Assembly (NCBI GenBank): GCA_030681645.1
Contig: JAUXRX010000057.1
Span: 1 to 64,000, forward strand
Reading direction: 5' to 3'
Length of the DNA stretch: 64,000 bases
From: Archangium sp.
GTDB lineage: Bacteria > Myxococcota > Myxococcia > Myxococcales > Myxococcaceae
The position numbers were made by a program, and so were the translations under genes. The notes under the pieces were generated by a model. It was not told where the DNA came from. It saw only the letters and a list, made by a program, of their open reading frames with translations, and did no database searches. Each line of letters opens with the position of its first letter. Position 1 is the first letter of the stretch. This document shows positions 42,627 through 51,414 of the stretch, piece after piece.

Positions 42627-43559
42627 GTGAAGAACCTCCTGCTCGTCGCGATGGCTGTCACCGCCGGGTTCGTCCTCGGCACGGCGTGCGGTCCCGCCGG
42701 GTCGAAGTGCGCCACCACGTGCCTGGGGTGCTGTGACACCGCGGGCGTGTGCCAGGCCGGCTCGCAGTTCAACGCCTGCGGCCAGGGCGGCAGCGCGTGC
42801 CGCTCGTGCAGCTCGACGGAGACGTGCTCGCTCAACATCTGCTCGTCGAGCGGCTCCGGCGGCTCGGGTGGAGGCGTGACCGGCGGAGGAGGAGGTGTCA
42901 CGGGCGGCGGCACGGGCGGCGGAGGCACGGGCGGCGGAATGACCGGCGGCGGCACGGGCGGCGGCGGCGCGGGCGGCGGAGTGACCGGCGGAGGCACGGG
43001 CGGGGGCGGAGTTCCTCCGAGCGTGAACGTGACCATCGGCAGCTGCAGCATGGTCTCGCCGTGCAACGGCACGCTGCCGGGCACGTGGTTCTACACGGCG
43101 GCCTGCACCGACGATCCCCTCGTGGACTACCGCGGCATCTGCCCGACGATCTCGACGACGACGAACAACACCACCCTGTCGGGGCGGATCGACTTCACCG
43201 CGTCATCGGTCACGCGCTCGGTGACCACCACCTACTCCTCGGTGGTGAACATCCCCACGAGCTGCAACACGCTCGGCTGCGCGACGATTCAGTCCATCCT
43301 GCCCGCGGGCACGAGCTGCGTCGCCGCGGGCGGCGGCTGTGACTGCACCATCTCGGGCAATTCGACCTTCAACGAGACGGGCACGTGGACCTCGGCCAAC
43401 GGGGTGATCACCGTGACCACGCCGACGACGACGCGCACCTTCGACTCGTGCGTGACGGTGGCGGGCACGACGACGATGCAACTGCGCGAGAACGGCACCA
43501 CGGTGCCCGCGACCGAGCGTGGAACCACCACGCTCACGAAGCAGCCCGTGATTCCCTGA
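42627..43559 (+). CDS. Cys/Gly-rich surface lipoprotein
   Basis: A 310-residue protein starting at GTG with a signal and lipobox (GFVLGTAC). Cys-rich segment (CATTCLGCCDTAGVCQ...CGQGGSACRSCSSTETCSLNIC), then a Gly/Thr-rich linker (GSGGSGGGVTGGGGG and so on for about 60 residues), then a folded-looking domain of about 180 residues with several Cys and strands (NVTIGSCSMVSPCNGTLPGTWFYTAAC, TFNETGTWTSANGVITVTTP), like a beta-sandwich. Related in plan to the lipoproteins at 3100 and 23850. Function unknown. Confidence 0.78.
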   Translation: MKNLLLVAMAVTAGFVLGTACGPAGSKCATTCLGCCDTAGVCQAGSQFNACGQGGSACRSCSSTETCSLNICSSSGSGGSGGGVTGGGGGVTGGGTGGGGTGGGMTGGGTGGGGAGGGVTGGGTGGGGVPPSVNVTIGSCSMVSPCNGTLPGTWFYTAACTDDPLVDYRGICPTISTTTNNTTLSGRIDFTASSVTRSVTTTYSSVVNIPTSCNTLGCATIQSILPAGTSCVAAGGGCDCTISGNSTFNETGTWTSANGVITVTTPTTTRTFDSCVTVAGTTTMQLRENGTTVPATERGTTTLTKQPVIP

Positions 43560-43570
43560 GCGAAACCGTT

Positions 43571-43609
43571 CTCCCTCCCCGAGGGGGAGAGGGTCGGGGA
43601 GAGGGCGAA
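43571..43609. repeat. family B dispersed repeat
   Basis: CTCCCTCCCCGAGGGGGAGA continuing as GGGTCGGGGAGAGGGCG lies directly after the lipoprotein gene. Confidence 0.75.
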
Positions 43610-43755
43610 CCATCAGTCGCTGTTCTCCCACAGCAGGAATACGCGCAGCGGCATCACCGCGGCTGCCTCGTGCCAGTAGCTGGTGGTGTGCACCGGGTGA
43701 ATAAGGTGCGTGCGTGCGTCGCCTGTACTGCACGATGCACGGTCAGGAGGCTGCC

Positions 43756-44376
43756 ATGGGACGCGCTGGATGGATGATGGTGTTTGCAGTGCTGGGTTGC
43801 GCCACGCCGAAGGCGGCTGAGACCACCGAGCCGAAACCCACGGCAGTGGTCGAACCGGTGAAGACCGAACCTGTCGTGGAGCCAGTGAAGGCCGAGCCCG
43901 TCGCTGAGCCGGTAAAGGCCGAGCCCGTCGCTGTCGCTGAGCCGCTGAAGACCGAGCCGGTGAAGGCCGAGCCCGTGAAGACCGAGCCCGTGAAGACCGA
44001 GCCCGTAAAGACCACCCCGGTGAAGGCGGAGCCCGTCAAAGCAGAACCCGTGAAGACCGAGCCGGTGAAGGCCGAGCCCGCGAAAGTCGCCGAGCCAGAC
44101 AAGAAGATCGAGCGCGTGTGGAAGGCGAAGTGCGGCTCATGCCACGGCGCCGACGGGAAGGCCGCGACCACCAAGGGCAAGAAGATGAAGATGAACGACC
44201 TCAGCACCCGGGCGTGGCAGGCGAGCAAGACCGACGCGCAGATCAAGAAGGTGATCAACGACGGCGTGAAGGAAGAGAAGGACGGCGTGACCAAGGAGAT
44301 GGACGGCTACTCCGACCTGGGCGCGGAGCAGCTCGAGGCGCTCGTGAAGTACGTGCGCTGGCTCGGGCCTCACTGA
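43756..44376 (+). CDS. c-type cytochrome lipoprotein with Pro-Val-Lys repeats
   Basis: A 206-residue protein with lipobox (FAVLGC) near Cys13, a spacer of EPVKTEPVKAEP repeats for about 85 residues, and a C-terminal cytochrome c domain with KCGSCHGADGK (CxxCH heme site) and MNDLSTRAWQASKTDAQIKKVINDG, with a later Met-rich KEMDGYS stretch for the sixth ligand. AGGAGG lies five bases before the start at 43756. It should carry electrons at the outer side of the inner or outer membrane. The repeat region may vary in copy number. Confidence 0.88.
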   Translation: MGRAGWMMVFAVLGCATPKAAETTEPKPTAVVEPVKTEPVVEPVKAEPVAEPVKAEPVAVAEPLKTEPVKAEPVKTEPVKTEPVKTTPVKAEPVKAEPVKTEPVKAEPAKVAEPDKKIERVWKAKCGSCHGADGKAATTKGKKMKMNDLSTRAWQASKTDAQIKKVINDGVKEEKDGVTKEMDGYSDLGAEQLEALVKYVRWLGPH

Positions 44377-44385
44377 CCGGAGGGC

Positions 44386-45429
44386 TCACCCCAGCGAGCT
44401 GACCAACTCCCCCGCGACTCGCTGGGCCTTCCTCTCGTCGCCGGGAAAGTCCGTCTCCAGGTACAGCCGGCTCAGCCGCGCCACCTTGTTGATCGCCAGC
44501 GCGTCGCCCCGAATCACGCTGAGCAACGCGACGAACAACAGCGAGTACCCCCGCTGCACGTGGCCGATCGACTCAGGGGCAAACCCGAGTGCCCGCTTCG
44601 AGAACTCGAAGTACTTCCCCAGCGCACCCTTCACGGCGGGCCCTTGCGCCGCGACCGCCGCCACCACGTCGCGCGTGGTCTCGAGCCCCGCCAGGCGCAG
44701 CAGCTTCACCAGGTAGTCCGGAAAGAACGAACCGTCGTCGAACGGAATCGACAGCGCCGTGGCCACTTCCCGGTCCAGCGCCTCGATCGCCGGCTGCCGG
44801 ATCAACGCGTCGAGTGACACGAGATCGATCGGCAGCGCCCCGCTCTTCGCCACCGTCGCGCGCGCCTCGTCACGGGAAGCGGCCAGCTCCCTGCGAATGG
44901 AGACGAACTCCTGGTCGGCGATCTCGAGCAGCCCCGCGACGCGGCTGAAGCGCCGGCGGATCGCCTCGGGCATCGCGTCGTCCACCTTGTAGCCCAGGTC
45001 ATGCTCCACCTCGGCCCACGCATGCTGCAGCACGGTGCGCAGCTGGATCTCGAAGCGGAAGTCGGCGTGGGGCGCCCCGGCAAGCGAACAGACGTAGTGA
45101 ATCGAGCGGTAGCCGGCCGGCTTCGTCTTGTCGGCCGAGTGCGTGAAGTCGACGCGGAAGTGCTGCTCGATCAACCGCGACACCTGCTCGAGGTGATCCT
45201 CGAAGTACGTCGCCACGCGCAGCGCGACGAGGTCGGTCACGTCCCACAGCTGCCGGTACGTCTTCTCGGGCCGCGCCAGTTTGTGCGCGAGGCTGGCCGG
45301 CGTCTTGAGCCGCCAGGTCACGAACTGCACCGGCACGCCCGACTTCGCGAGCAGCTCACGCAGTTCTGCGTCCAGTCGGGTGCCCACTGCCGACAGCGCA
45401 GCGCGATGGGTCTCATATTCCTCGAGCAT
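44386..45429 (-). CDS. RelA/SpoT-domain (p)ppGpp synthetase-like protein
   Basis: A 347-residue protein. The synthetase-type domain runs about 45-150: TYRQLWDVTDLVALRVATYF, KPAGYRSIHYVCSL, FRFEIQLRTVLQHAWAEVEHDLGYK, as in small alarmone synthetases and RelA. The C-terminal half is helical and of unknown role (an AbiEi-like or TPR-like fold is possible). There is no HD hydrolase domain. It may make (p)ppGpp alone under other stress. It converges on the cytochrome gene. A family B cluster lies just upstream. Confidence 0.86.
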   Translation of the reverse strand: MLEEYETHRAALSAVGTRLDAELRELLAKSGVPVQFVTWRLKTPASLAHKLARPEKTYRQLWDVTDLVALRVATYFEDHLEQVSRLIEQHFRVDFTHSADKTKPAGYRSIHYVCSLAGAPHADFRFEIQLRTVLQHAWAEVEHDLGYKVDDAMPEAIRRRFSRVAGLLEIADQEFVSIRRELAASRDEARATVAKSGALPIDLVSLDALIRQPAIEALDREVATALSIPFDDGSFFPDYLVKLLRLAGLETTRDVVAAVAAQGPAVKGALGKYFEFSKRALGFAPESIGHVQRGYSLLFVALLSVIRGDALAINKVARLSRLYLETDFPGDERKAQRVAGELVSSLG

Positions 45430-45448
45430 CGGCGTGAACCTACCTGTC

Positions 45449-45552
45449 TCCCTCTCCCTGCGCAGCGGGGAGAGGGCCGGGGTGAGGGGCCCATCGCAAG
45501 CGCCCCTCACCCGGCCTGCGGCCGACCTCTCCCCGCTTCCGCAAGGAGAGGT
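45449..45552. repeat. double family B repeat
   Basis: Two inverted copies: CCCTCTCCCTGCGCAGCGGG with its GGGGTGAGGGGC end, then a mirrored CCCCTCACCCGGCCTGCGGC with CTCTCCCCGCTTCCGCAAGG. Together they fill the 138-base gap between the divergent genes. Confidence 0.8.
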
Positions 45553-45567
45553 TTCCGGGATTCCGTT

Positions 45568-48447
45568 ATGGTGCCCGCCTCGATGCGTCGCCTCGCCCCG
45601 CTGCTCGCACTCCTTTCCGTGGGCTGCGCGACCATCTCCCCGCGCTTCGACCAGGAGCTCGCCACCACCTTCGCGCAGGACGACATGCGCAAGCTCGAGA
45701 CGGCCGACGTCGAGCTCTACTACCCCGCCGAATACGCCGAGGCCGCCAGGCGCGTCGCCGCCCGCGCGTCCGAGTGTCTGCGCGCCATGCGCGCGCACGA
45801 CGTCACGAAGCGGCCCTACGACCGCGCCCTGCTCTTCCTCACCTCGGCCAACTACAACAACGCCTACGTCGGCGGGCAGGCGCAGGGCGAGCCCTTGCAG
45901 CTGGTCAACCCGCTCTCCGCGACCTCCGAGTTCTTCCACTGGTACGGCCTGGGCGCCGCGGAAGCCGGCGACGTCGCCTGCCACGAGATGTTCCACTTCG
46001 TGCACTACGAGCAGGTGCACGGCTTCTGGGAATTCGTGAACACCGTGTTCGGCCCGGTGGTGCCTCCGCAGGCCTTCCTCGAGCGCTGGTTCACCGAAGG
46101 CGCGGCGCAGTACTACGAGGGGCGCATGCAGCGCGCGGTGGGCCGGCCCTTCAGCCCCGTGTACCGCGGCAGCTTCGACTCCTTCGTGGCGCTGCGCGGT
46201 GGGGCGATCGAGCCCGGCGATCTCTCCCTCAGCCAGCGCGAGCTCTACCCCTTCAGCGGCGCCTACCTCACCGGGCTCCACTTCATCGAATGGCTCGCCG
46301 CGAAGTACGGCGAGGACAAGCTCTGGGAGCTGATGGAACTCCAGGGCCGCAGCGTCTTCTCTCCCTTCGGCGCCACGCTGCGCTTCAAGAAGGTCTACGG
46401 CCTGTCGACCGGCGCGCTGATCGACGAGTGGGCGGGTGAGCTCAAGGCGCAGCTCGTGGTGCGCAAGCGGCCGGCCGACGAGCGCTCGCTGCTCGCCGAC
46501 GTGGGGCAGCTGGCGCGCCTCGCCTCGCACCCGGCCTCGGGCACGGTGGCGATCGTCTCGTCGGGCAACGAGCAGGTGCCCCTGCTGCGCATCCTCGAGC
46601 GCGACGGCACCGTCCGGGTGGAGCGCCGGCTGGCGAAGCTCGGCACCGATCGCGACTACGTCTTCGTGGGCCCGGGCAGCATGAGCGGCCTGTCCTTCAC
46701 GGCAGACGGCAGGTTCCTCTTCCTGCTCAACGACGACCTGATCGATCGCGGCGACACCCGCGCGCAGATCTGGAAGCTCGACGCCCAGACGGGCGAGGTG
46801 TTGCAGGTCTTCCAGGACGTGGGCCGGGGCATGGGCGGATCCATCTCGGCGGACGGGCTCACCTTCACCTTCGCCGACTTCCCCGCGGGCAGGTCACGGC
46901 TCCTCGAGCGCGAGCTCTCGACCGGCACCAACCGCGTGGTGGCCGAGTTTCCGCTGGGGGTGTCGGTCTCGGCGCCGCAGTGGAACGCCGCGCACACGCA
47001 GCTCGTGTACTCGCGGCTCGATCCCAACGGCTGGAACCTGGTGCTGCTCTCGGAAGACGGCACCTCGCGCGATCTCACCACCGACGGCGCGTTCAACTAC
47101 GCCGCGAAGTGGAGCGACGACACCCACCTGGTCTTCGCCCGCACCGCCGGCCGCTACCTGCAGGCGCACCGGCTCGATCTGGGGAGCGGGCTCATCGAAC
47201 GGCTCACCGACACCCCGTACGGCCTGCTCGACCCCTCACCGTCGGGCAGCGAGGTGGTGGCGGTGGTGCGCGATGGCATTCACTGGTCGATCGACGCGAT
47301 GCCGGCCACCACCCAGGAGACCATCCTGGCCGAGCCCGTCGTCATTCCCCCGAAGCACGAATCGCCCCCGCTCGAGGTGACGAGCGACGAGAAGTACTCC
47401 TCGCTCGATCACCTCTTCATTCCCCAGCTTCGCCTGCCCGGCGGCACCATCGGTTTCACCCGCCAGCCCGACGGCTCGCTCTCGCTCAACGGCTCGATCT
47501 CGCTCTCGTTGATGGGCCGAGACCGTCTCGGGCGGCACGCCTGGGCCATCAACGGCTACCTCGGCATCCCCGGGCGCGAGAACCAGGTGCAGCTCGGCTA
47601 CCGCAACCTCTCGCTCGCGCCGTGGGCGTTGACCGTGAGCGGCGAACGCAACGGCTACTCGAGCGAGGCGTACTGGACCGGGGGGCTCTACGCGTCGCGC
47701 ACCGTCTTCACCGTGCCCGTCTTCTTCGGCATGCAGGCCGAGGTGTGGCAGCCCTTCGGCCAGGCGGCTGAGAAGTTCATCGGGCCCACGTTCGCGATCT
47801 CGTACAGCGCCGGCGACAGCACCGCCTACGCCGGCGCGCAGCGCACGTTCAGCTTCTCGCTCGACCTGAGCGCCTACCCGCGCGCGTTCGGCAGCGAGCG
47901 CGACATGCTCGACCTGCGCAGCTCGGTGGCCCTGGCGTTGCCCCTGCCGTTCTCGAAGCGGCACTCGTTCTCGGTCTCGGCGACCGGCCGCATTCTCCCC
48001 GGTGCGCCCGCGGGCGCCCTGCGCGTGGGCGGCACGTCCTCGCTCACCACCCTGTTCTCGCGCGGCACCAGCGACCCCTTCCCGGTGGGGCCCGGCGTGT
48101 ACCTGCCGGGCACGATGGTGGAAGGGTTGCGCGGCTTCGACGACTTCGCCCTGCGCGCCCAATACGTGGCGCTCTTCAACGGCCGCTACCGCTACAGCTT
48201 CATCATCGATCGCGGCTTCGCGTCGCTGCTCTACATCTTCCCGTCGATCTTCTTCCGCCAGCTCGACCTCGAGGCGTTCGGGGCGGCGGCCGTCACCGAG
48301 TCACAGGTCGCCCGCAGCGTGGGCGCGTCAGCCTCGTTCCGCATCTCGATGGGCGGCTTCATCCCGATCTCGCTCACCTACCAGTTCGCGTGGCGCTTCG
48401 ACTTCGGATTACCCCCGCTTCACGTCATCGGGTTCTCTTTCGACTGA
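45568..48447 (+). CDS. lipoprotein fusion: gluzincin peptidase, beta-propeller and outer-membrane barrel
   Basis: A 959-residue protein with a lipobox (LLALLSVGC) near Cys20. Domain 1 (about 30-300) is a gluzincin-like peptidase (peptidase MA type): HEMFH at His139/143 and a Glu at 177 in WFTEGAAQYYEG. Domain 2 (about 310-610) is a TolB-like beta-propeller (SADGLTFTFADFPAG, KWSDDTHLVFARTAG). Domain 3 (about 630-959) is a run of strands ending in Phe, as in a surface-antigen-type outer-membrane barrel (FRISMGGFIPISLTYQFAWRFDFG...HVIGFSFD). Start at 45568 or the ATG at 45583. The lipobox and C-terminal barrel in one chain are an unusual mix. Confidence 0.8.
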   Translation: MVPASMRRLAPLLALLSVGCATISPRFDQELATTFAQDDMRKLETADVELYYPAEYAEAARRVAARASECLRAMRAHDVTKRPYDRALLFLTSANYNNAYVGGQAQGEPLQLVNPLSATSEFFHWYGLGAAEAGDVACHEMFHFVHYEQVHGFWEFVNTVFGPVVPPQAFLERWFTEGAAQYYEGRMQRAVGRPFSPVYRGSFDSFVALRGGAIEPGDLSLSQRELYPFSGAYLTGLHFIEWLAAKYGEDKLWELMELQGRSVFSPFGATLRFKKVYGLSTGALIDEWAGELKAQLVVRKRPADERSLLADVGQLARLASHPASGTVAIVSSGNEQVPLLRILERDGTVRVERRLAKLGTDRDYVFVGPGSMSGLSFTADGRFLFLLNDDLIDRGDTRAQIWKLDAQTGEVLQVFQDVGRGMGGSISADGLTFTFADFPAGRSRLLERELSTGTNRVVAEFPLGVSVSAPQWNAAHTQLVYSRLDPNGWNLVLLSEDGTSRDLTTDGAFNYAAKWSDDTHLVFARTAGRYLQAHRLDLGSGLIERLTDTPYGLLDPSPSGSEVVAVVRDGIHWSIDAMPATTQETILAEPVVIPPKHESPPLEVTSDEKYSSLDHLFIPQLRLPGGTIGFTRQPDGSLSLNGSISLSLMGRDRLGRHAWAINGYLGIPGRENQVQLGYRNLSLAPWALTVSGERNGYSSEAYWTGGLYASRTVFTVPVFFGMQAEVWQPFGQAAEKFIGPTFAISYSAGDSTAYAGAQRTFSFSLDLSAYPRAFGSERDMLDLRSSVALALPLPFSKRHSFSVSATGRILPGAPAGALRVGGTSSLTTLFSRGTSDPFPVGPGVYLPGTMVEGLRGFDDFALRAQYVALFNGRYRYSFIIDRGFASLLYIFPSIFFRQLDLEAFGAAAVTESQVARSVGASASFRISMGGFIPISLTYQFAWRFDFGLPPLHVIGFSFD

Positions 48448-48464
48448 GACGGTAGGGTGGGGGC

Positions 48465-49853
48465 ATGGCCTCCATCACGTTCTTCGGCGCTGCCGGCACC
48501 GTCACCGGGTCCCGTTTCCTCCTCGAGCATGAAGGCTCGCGCGTGCTGGTCGACTGCGGCCTCTTCCAGGGCCGCAAGGAGCTGCGCGAGCGCAACTGGG
48601 CCCCCTGGCCGTTCGATCCGAAGACGGTCGACGCGGTAGTCCTCACGCACGCGCACATCGATCACACCGGCGGCCTGCCCCGCTTCGTGCGCGAGGGCTA
48701 CCGCGGGCCCGTCTATTCGACGGGCGGAACGAAGGACCTGTGCGGGATCATGCTCCCCGACTCCGCGCGCATTCAGGAAGAAGAGGCGCGGTACGCCAAC
48801 AAGCGCGGGTACTCGAAGCACAAGCCCGCCCTGCCCCTCTACGAAGAGCAGGACGCGTTCGCCGCGCTGCGCCTGTTCGAGACCTTCGGGTACGACAAGC
48901 TCAGGCCCGTGGCGAAGGGCATCAGCGTGCGCTTCAGCCGCGCAGGCCACATCCTCGGCAGCGCGATCTGCACCTTCGAGCTCGTGGGCAGCAACCAGCG
49001 CGTCGTCTTCACCGGCGACCTGGGCCGCTACAACGCGCCCATCCTCAAAGACCCCGAGGCCGTCGCCAGCGCCACCACGCTGATCGCCGAGAGCACCTAC
49101 GGCGATCGCGAGCACGGCGATCACGACCCCGAGAGCAGCCTGGCCGAGGTGGTCAACGACACCGTGAAGCGCGGCGGCATGCTCGTCGTCCCCGCGTTCG
49201 CCGTCGGACGCACCCAGGACATCCTCTACCACCTGGGCAAGCTCGAGCGGGCGAAGCGGATCCCCGAGCTGCCGATCTTCGTCGACTCGCCGATGGCCTG
49301 CGACGCCACCCCGCTCTACCTGGCGCATTCTCACGAGCACGACTTCGAGATGCGCTCGATCATCGACGAGGGCCACTCGCCCCTGCGCACGCCGGGCACG
49401 CGCTTCGTCACCTCCTCGAAGGAATCGAAGACGATCAACGCCGTGCACGGGCCGGGCATCATCGTCAGCGCCAGCGGCATGGCCACCGGTGGGCGCGTGC
49501 TGCACCACCTCAAGCAGCGCCTCCCCGACGCGCGGTGCACGGTGCTCTTCGTCGGCTACCAGTCGGAAGGCACCCGGGGGCGGCGCCTGCTCGAGGGCGA
49601 GAAGCAGGTGAAGATCCTGGGGGAGCTCGTCGACGTGAAGGCGAAGATCATGAACATCAGCGGCTTCTCGGCCCACGCCGACTGGCACGAGATGCTGCGG
49701 TGGATGGAAGGCTTCACCGCCCCCCCGAAGCAGACCCTGCTGGTGCACGGGGAAGACTCCGCCCTCGAGGCCCTGCGCCAACGGGTGGCGGCGAAGGGGT
49801 GGCCCGTCGCCGTGCCGAAACACCTGGAGAAAGTGGAGCTCGTGAAGGCCTGA
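48465..49853 (+). CDS. beta-CASP metallo-hydrolase, RNA-processing type
   Basis: A 462-residue metallo-beta-lactamase-fold enzyme with the beta-CASP insert. Zinc site HAHIDHTGG, GHILGSA, FTGDLGRYNAP, AESTYGDREHG, the beta-CASP segment (PAFAVGRTQDILYHLGKL, FVDSPMACDATPLY), then SASGMATGGRVLHHL, the RNA-specificity tail and FSAHADWHEML. This family includes bacterial ribonucleases and CPSF73-like proteins. Exact substrate unknown. It begins 18 bases after the large lipoprotein gene. Confidence 0.95.
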   Translation: MASITFFGAAGTVTGSRFLLEHEGSRVLVDCGLFQGRKELRERNWAPWPFDPKTVDAVVLTHAHIDHTGGLPRFVREGYRGPVYSTGGTKDLCGIMLPDSARIQEEEARYANKRGYSKHKPALPLYEEQDAFAALRLFETFGYDKLRPVAKGISVRFSRAGHILGSAICTFELVGSNQRVVFTGDLGRYNAPILKDPEAVASATTLIAESTYGDREHGDHDPESSLAEVVNDTVKRGGMLVVPAFAVGRTQDILYHLGKLERAKRIPELPIFVDSPMACDATPLYLAHSHEHDFEMRSIIDEGHSPLRTPGTRFVTSSKESKTINAVHGPGIIVSASGMATGGRVLHHLKQRLPDARCTVLFVGYQSEGTRGRRLLEGEKQVKILGELVDVKAKIMNISGFSAHADWHEMLRWMEGFTAPPKQTLLVHGEDSALEALRQRVAAKGWPVAVPKHLEKVELVKA

Positions 49854-49878
49854 AGGCCACGTGATAGGGTCTGGCCGT

Positions 49879-50232
49879 ATGCGCCGCTCGATCTCCAGCC
49901 TCTTCCTCGCGCTGAGCCTCGTCGTCGGGGCGTCGGCCTTCGCAGCCAACGAGCGACGCCACAAGCCGTCGGAGTACCAGGAGATCACCGACGAAGATCG
50001 CAACGCCGCCCGCGAGCGTGCCCGGTCGCGCGTGGGCGAGTGGCGCGAGACCGAGCTGCCGCCCGAGTACGAGTTCCCGTGGATGCAGATCGGCTTCGTC
50101 GCCCTGGCCTTCGCGATCGCCACGCCCTTCGCGTGGGCTGCGTACAACCGGCACGCGGCCGAGGTGCGGGCCATCGCCGAGGCGACCGCCCCCACGCCGC
50201 GCAAGCGCAAGGCCGCGCCGGTCGAAGAATAG
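49879..50232 (+). CDS. small exported/membrane protein
   Basis: A 117-residue protein with a signal peptide (ISSLFLALSLVVGASAFAA), a charged middle (HKPSEYQEITDEDRNAARERARSR), one transmembrane helix (WMQIGFVALAFAIATPFAWAA) and a basic end. No family recognised. The start at 49879 is the first ATG just before the hydrophobic core. Confidence 0.72.
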   Translation: MRRSISSLFLALSLVVGASAFAANERRHKPSEYQEITDEDRNAARERARSRVGEWRETELPPEYEFPWMQIGFVALAFAIATPFAWAAYNRHAAEVRAIAEATAPTPRKRKAAPVEE

Positions 50233-50242
50233 GCCCGTCTTG

Positions 50243-50300
50243 AAACCTCTCCCTGCGACGCGGGGAGAGGTCGGCGCACAGCGCCGGGTGAGGGGCGCAG
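50243..50300. repeat. family B dispersed repeat
   Basis: ACCTCTCCCTGCGACGCGGG continuing as GAGAGGTCGGCGCACAGCGC and CGGGTGAGGGG lies between the convergent genes. Confidence 0.7.
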
Positions 50301-50328
50301 TTCACCGCGAATGAACACTGGGGAGAGG

Positions 50329-51054
50329 CTAGCGCCCGAAGAGCGCGGGGAGGATCTCGCCGCTCCTGCCCCGCAGCACATGATCGAAACGCGCCGCGTA
50401 CTCGTCGCTGGGCGCCGCGTCGATGAGCCAGGTCGTGCCACCGACGGCGCGCGATGCGTCGACCATTCCGGCCGCGGGGTAGACGAGGCCTGACGTGCCG
50501 ACGGCGAGGAAGACGAGGTGCTCGCCCGCCGCTTCGATGAAGGCGTCGACCTGCTCGAGGTGCGCAGGGTCGAGCGTCTCGCCGAACCACACGATGTGCG
50601 GGCGGATCGCGCCCTGGCACTTCTCGCAGCGGGGCATGGGCGCCGCGAAGTAGGTCTGCGCGTCAGCGAACGGCACGTTGCAGCGCTCGCAGCGGCTCTG
50701 AAAGAGCTCGCCGTGGATCGCGAGCATCCTCCTGCTGCCCGAGCGCGCGTGCAGCCCATCGACGTTCTGCGTGGCCAGCAGGAAGCGCTCGCCCAGCCGC
50801 TGCTCGAGGTCAGCGAGCGCGAGGTGGCCGGGGTTCGGGCTCACCTTCGCCGCGGCCTCCCGCCGCAGGCTGTAGAAGCGCCAGACCAGCTGGGGATCGG
50901 CCCTGAAGCCGGTGGGCGAGGCGACGTCTTCGACCCGGTTGCCTTCCCACAGGCCGTTCATCCCCCGGAAGGTCGGCACGCCGCTCTCAGCCGAGACTCC
51001 GGCGCCGGTGAGAACGAGCACCCTGGCCTGCGCATCGAGTTTCAGCTTGTCCAT
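50329..51054 (-). CDS. cobB: NAD-dependent protein deacylase (sirtuin, CobB-type)
   Basis: A 241-residue Sir2 protein: VLTGAGVSAESGVPTFRG, TQNVDGLHARSG, HGEL with the catalytic His, zinc Cys pairs (CERC, CEKC), PHIVWFGE and GTSGLVYPAA. WRFYSLRR carries the Tyr-x2-Arg pair that lets class III (SIRT5/CobB) members take succinyl or malonyl groups off Lys, so desuccinylase activity is likely. Length fits CobB. It is convergent with the small membrane protein. Confidence 0.94.
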   Translation of the reverse strand: MDKLKLDAQARVLVLTGAGVSAESGVPTFRGMNGLWEGNRVEDVASPTGFRADPQLVWRFYSLRREAAAKVSPNPGHLALADLEQRLGERFLLATQNVDGLHARSGSRRMLAIHGELFQSRCERCNVPFADAQTYFAAPMPRCEKCQGAIRPHIVWFGETLDPAHLEQVDAFIEAAGEHLVFLAVGTSGLVYPAAGMVDASRAVGGTTWLIDAAPSDEYAARFDHVLRGRSGEILPALFGR

Positions 51055-51126
51055 GGGCAGTGAGGGTACACCAGTTCTCGCGAGCCGTATTTACGGCTGT
51101 CGGTCGACTCTGATACGGTCGGGCTC

Positions 51127-51414
51127 ATGAAGACGGTGAAGACCACCTTTCAGATCGAGCACCGGCTCCACGCCCGGCTCAAGGCAATGGCCGGGCGGCT
51201 CGGGGTCAACGCGCGCGATCTCGTGGCCGAGGGCATCGAGCTGGCGCTGGCCCGCTACGAGGGCGCAGGCGATCAGCAGGAACTCGCGGCGCGGGCGAAG
51301 GCGGCGCGGGAACGCCTGCGGGCCGGCTACTTCGATGGGCCGCCCGATCTGAGCGAGACCTACGAGACCCGGCTGCTCGTGGCGGCCGAGCCCGTCAGCC
51401 CCTACAAGCCGTGA
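51127..51414 (+). CDS. antitoxin-like ribbon-helix-helix protein (VapB-type)
   Basis: A 95-residue protein beginning MKTVKTTFQIEHRLHARLKAMAGRLGVNARDLVAEGIELALARYE, a ribbon-helix-helix-like N-terminus, and an Ala/Arg-rich helical middle with a short tail (PPDLSETYETRLL) that may hold the toxin. Its stop overlaps the start of the PIN-domain gene (GTGA). It should repress its own operon and neutralise the PIN toxin. Confidence 0.75.
   Translation: MKTVKTTFQIEHRLHARLKAMAGRLGVNARDLVAEGIELALARYEGAGDQQELAARAKAARERLRAGYFDGPPDLSETYETRLLVAAEPVSPYKP

Noticed and set aside
44386..46530. long N-terminal extension of the RelA/SpoT-like gene
   Set aside because: The frame runs on through family B repeats and opposite the peptidase gene; the real start is at 45429.
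48420..50759. 779-residue open frame on the minus strand
   Set aside because: It crosses three real genes and repeat DNA and has no coherent domain.
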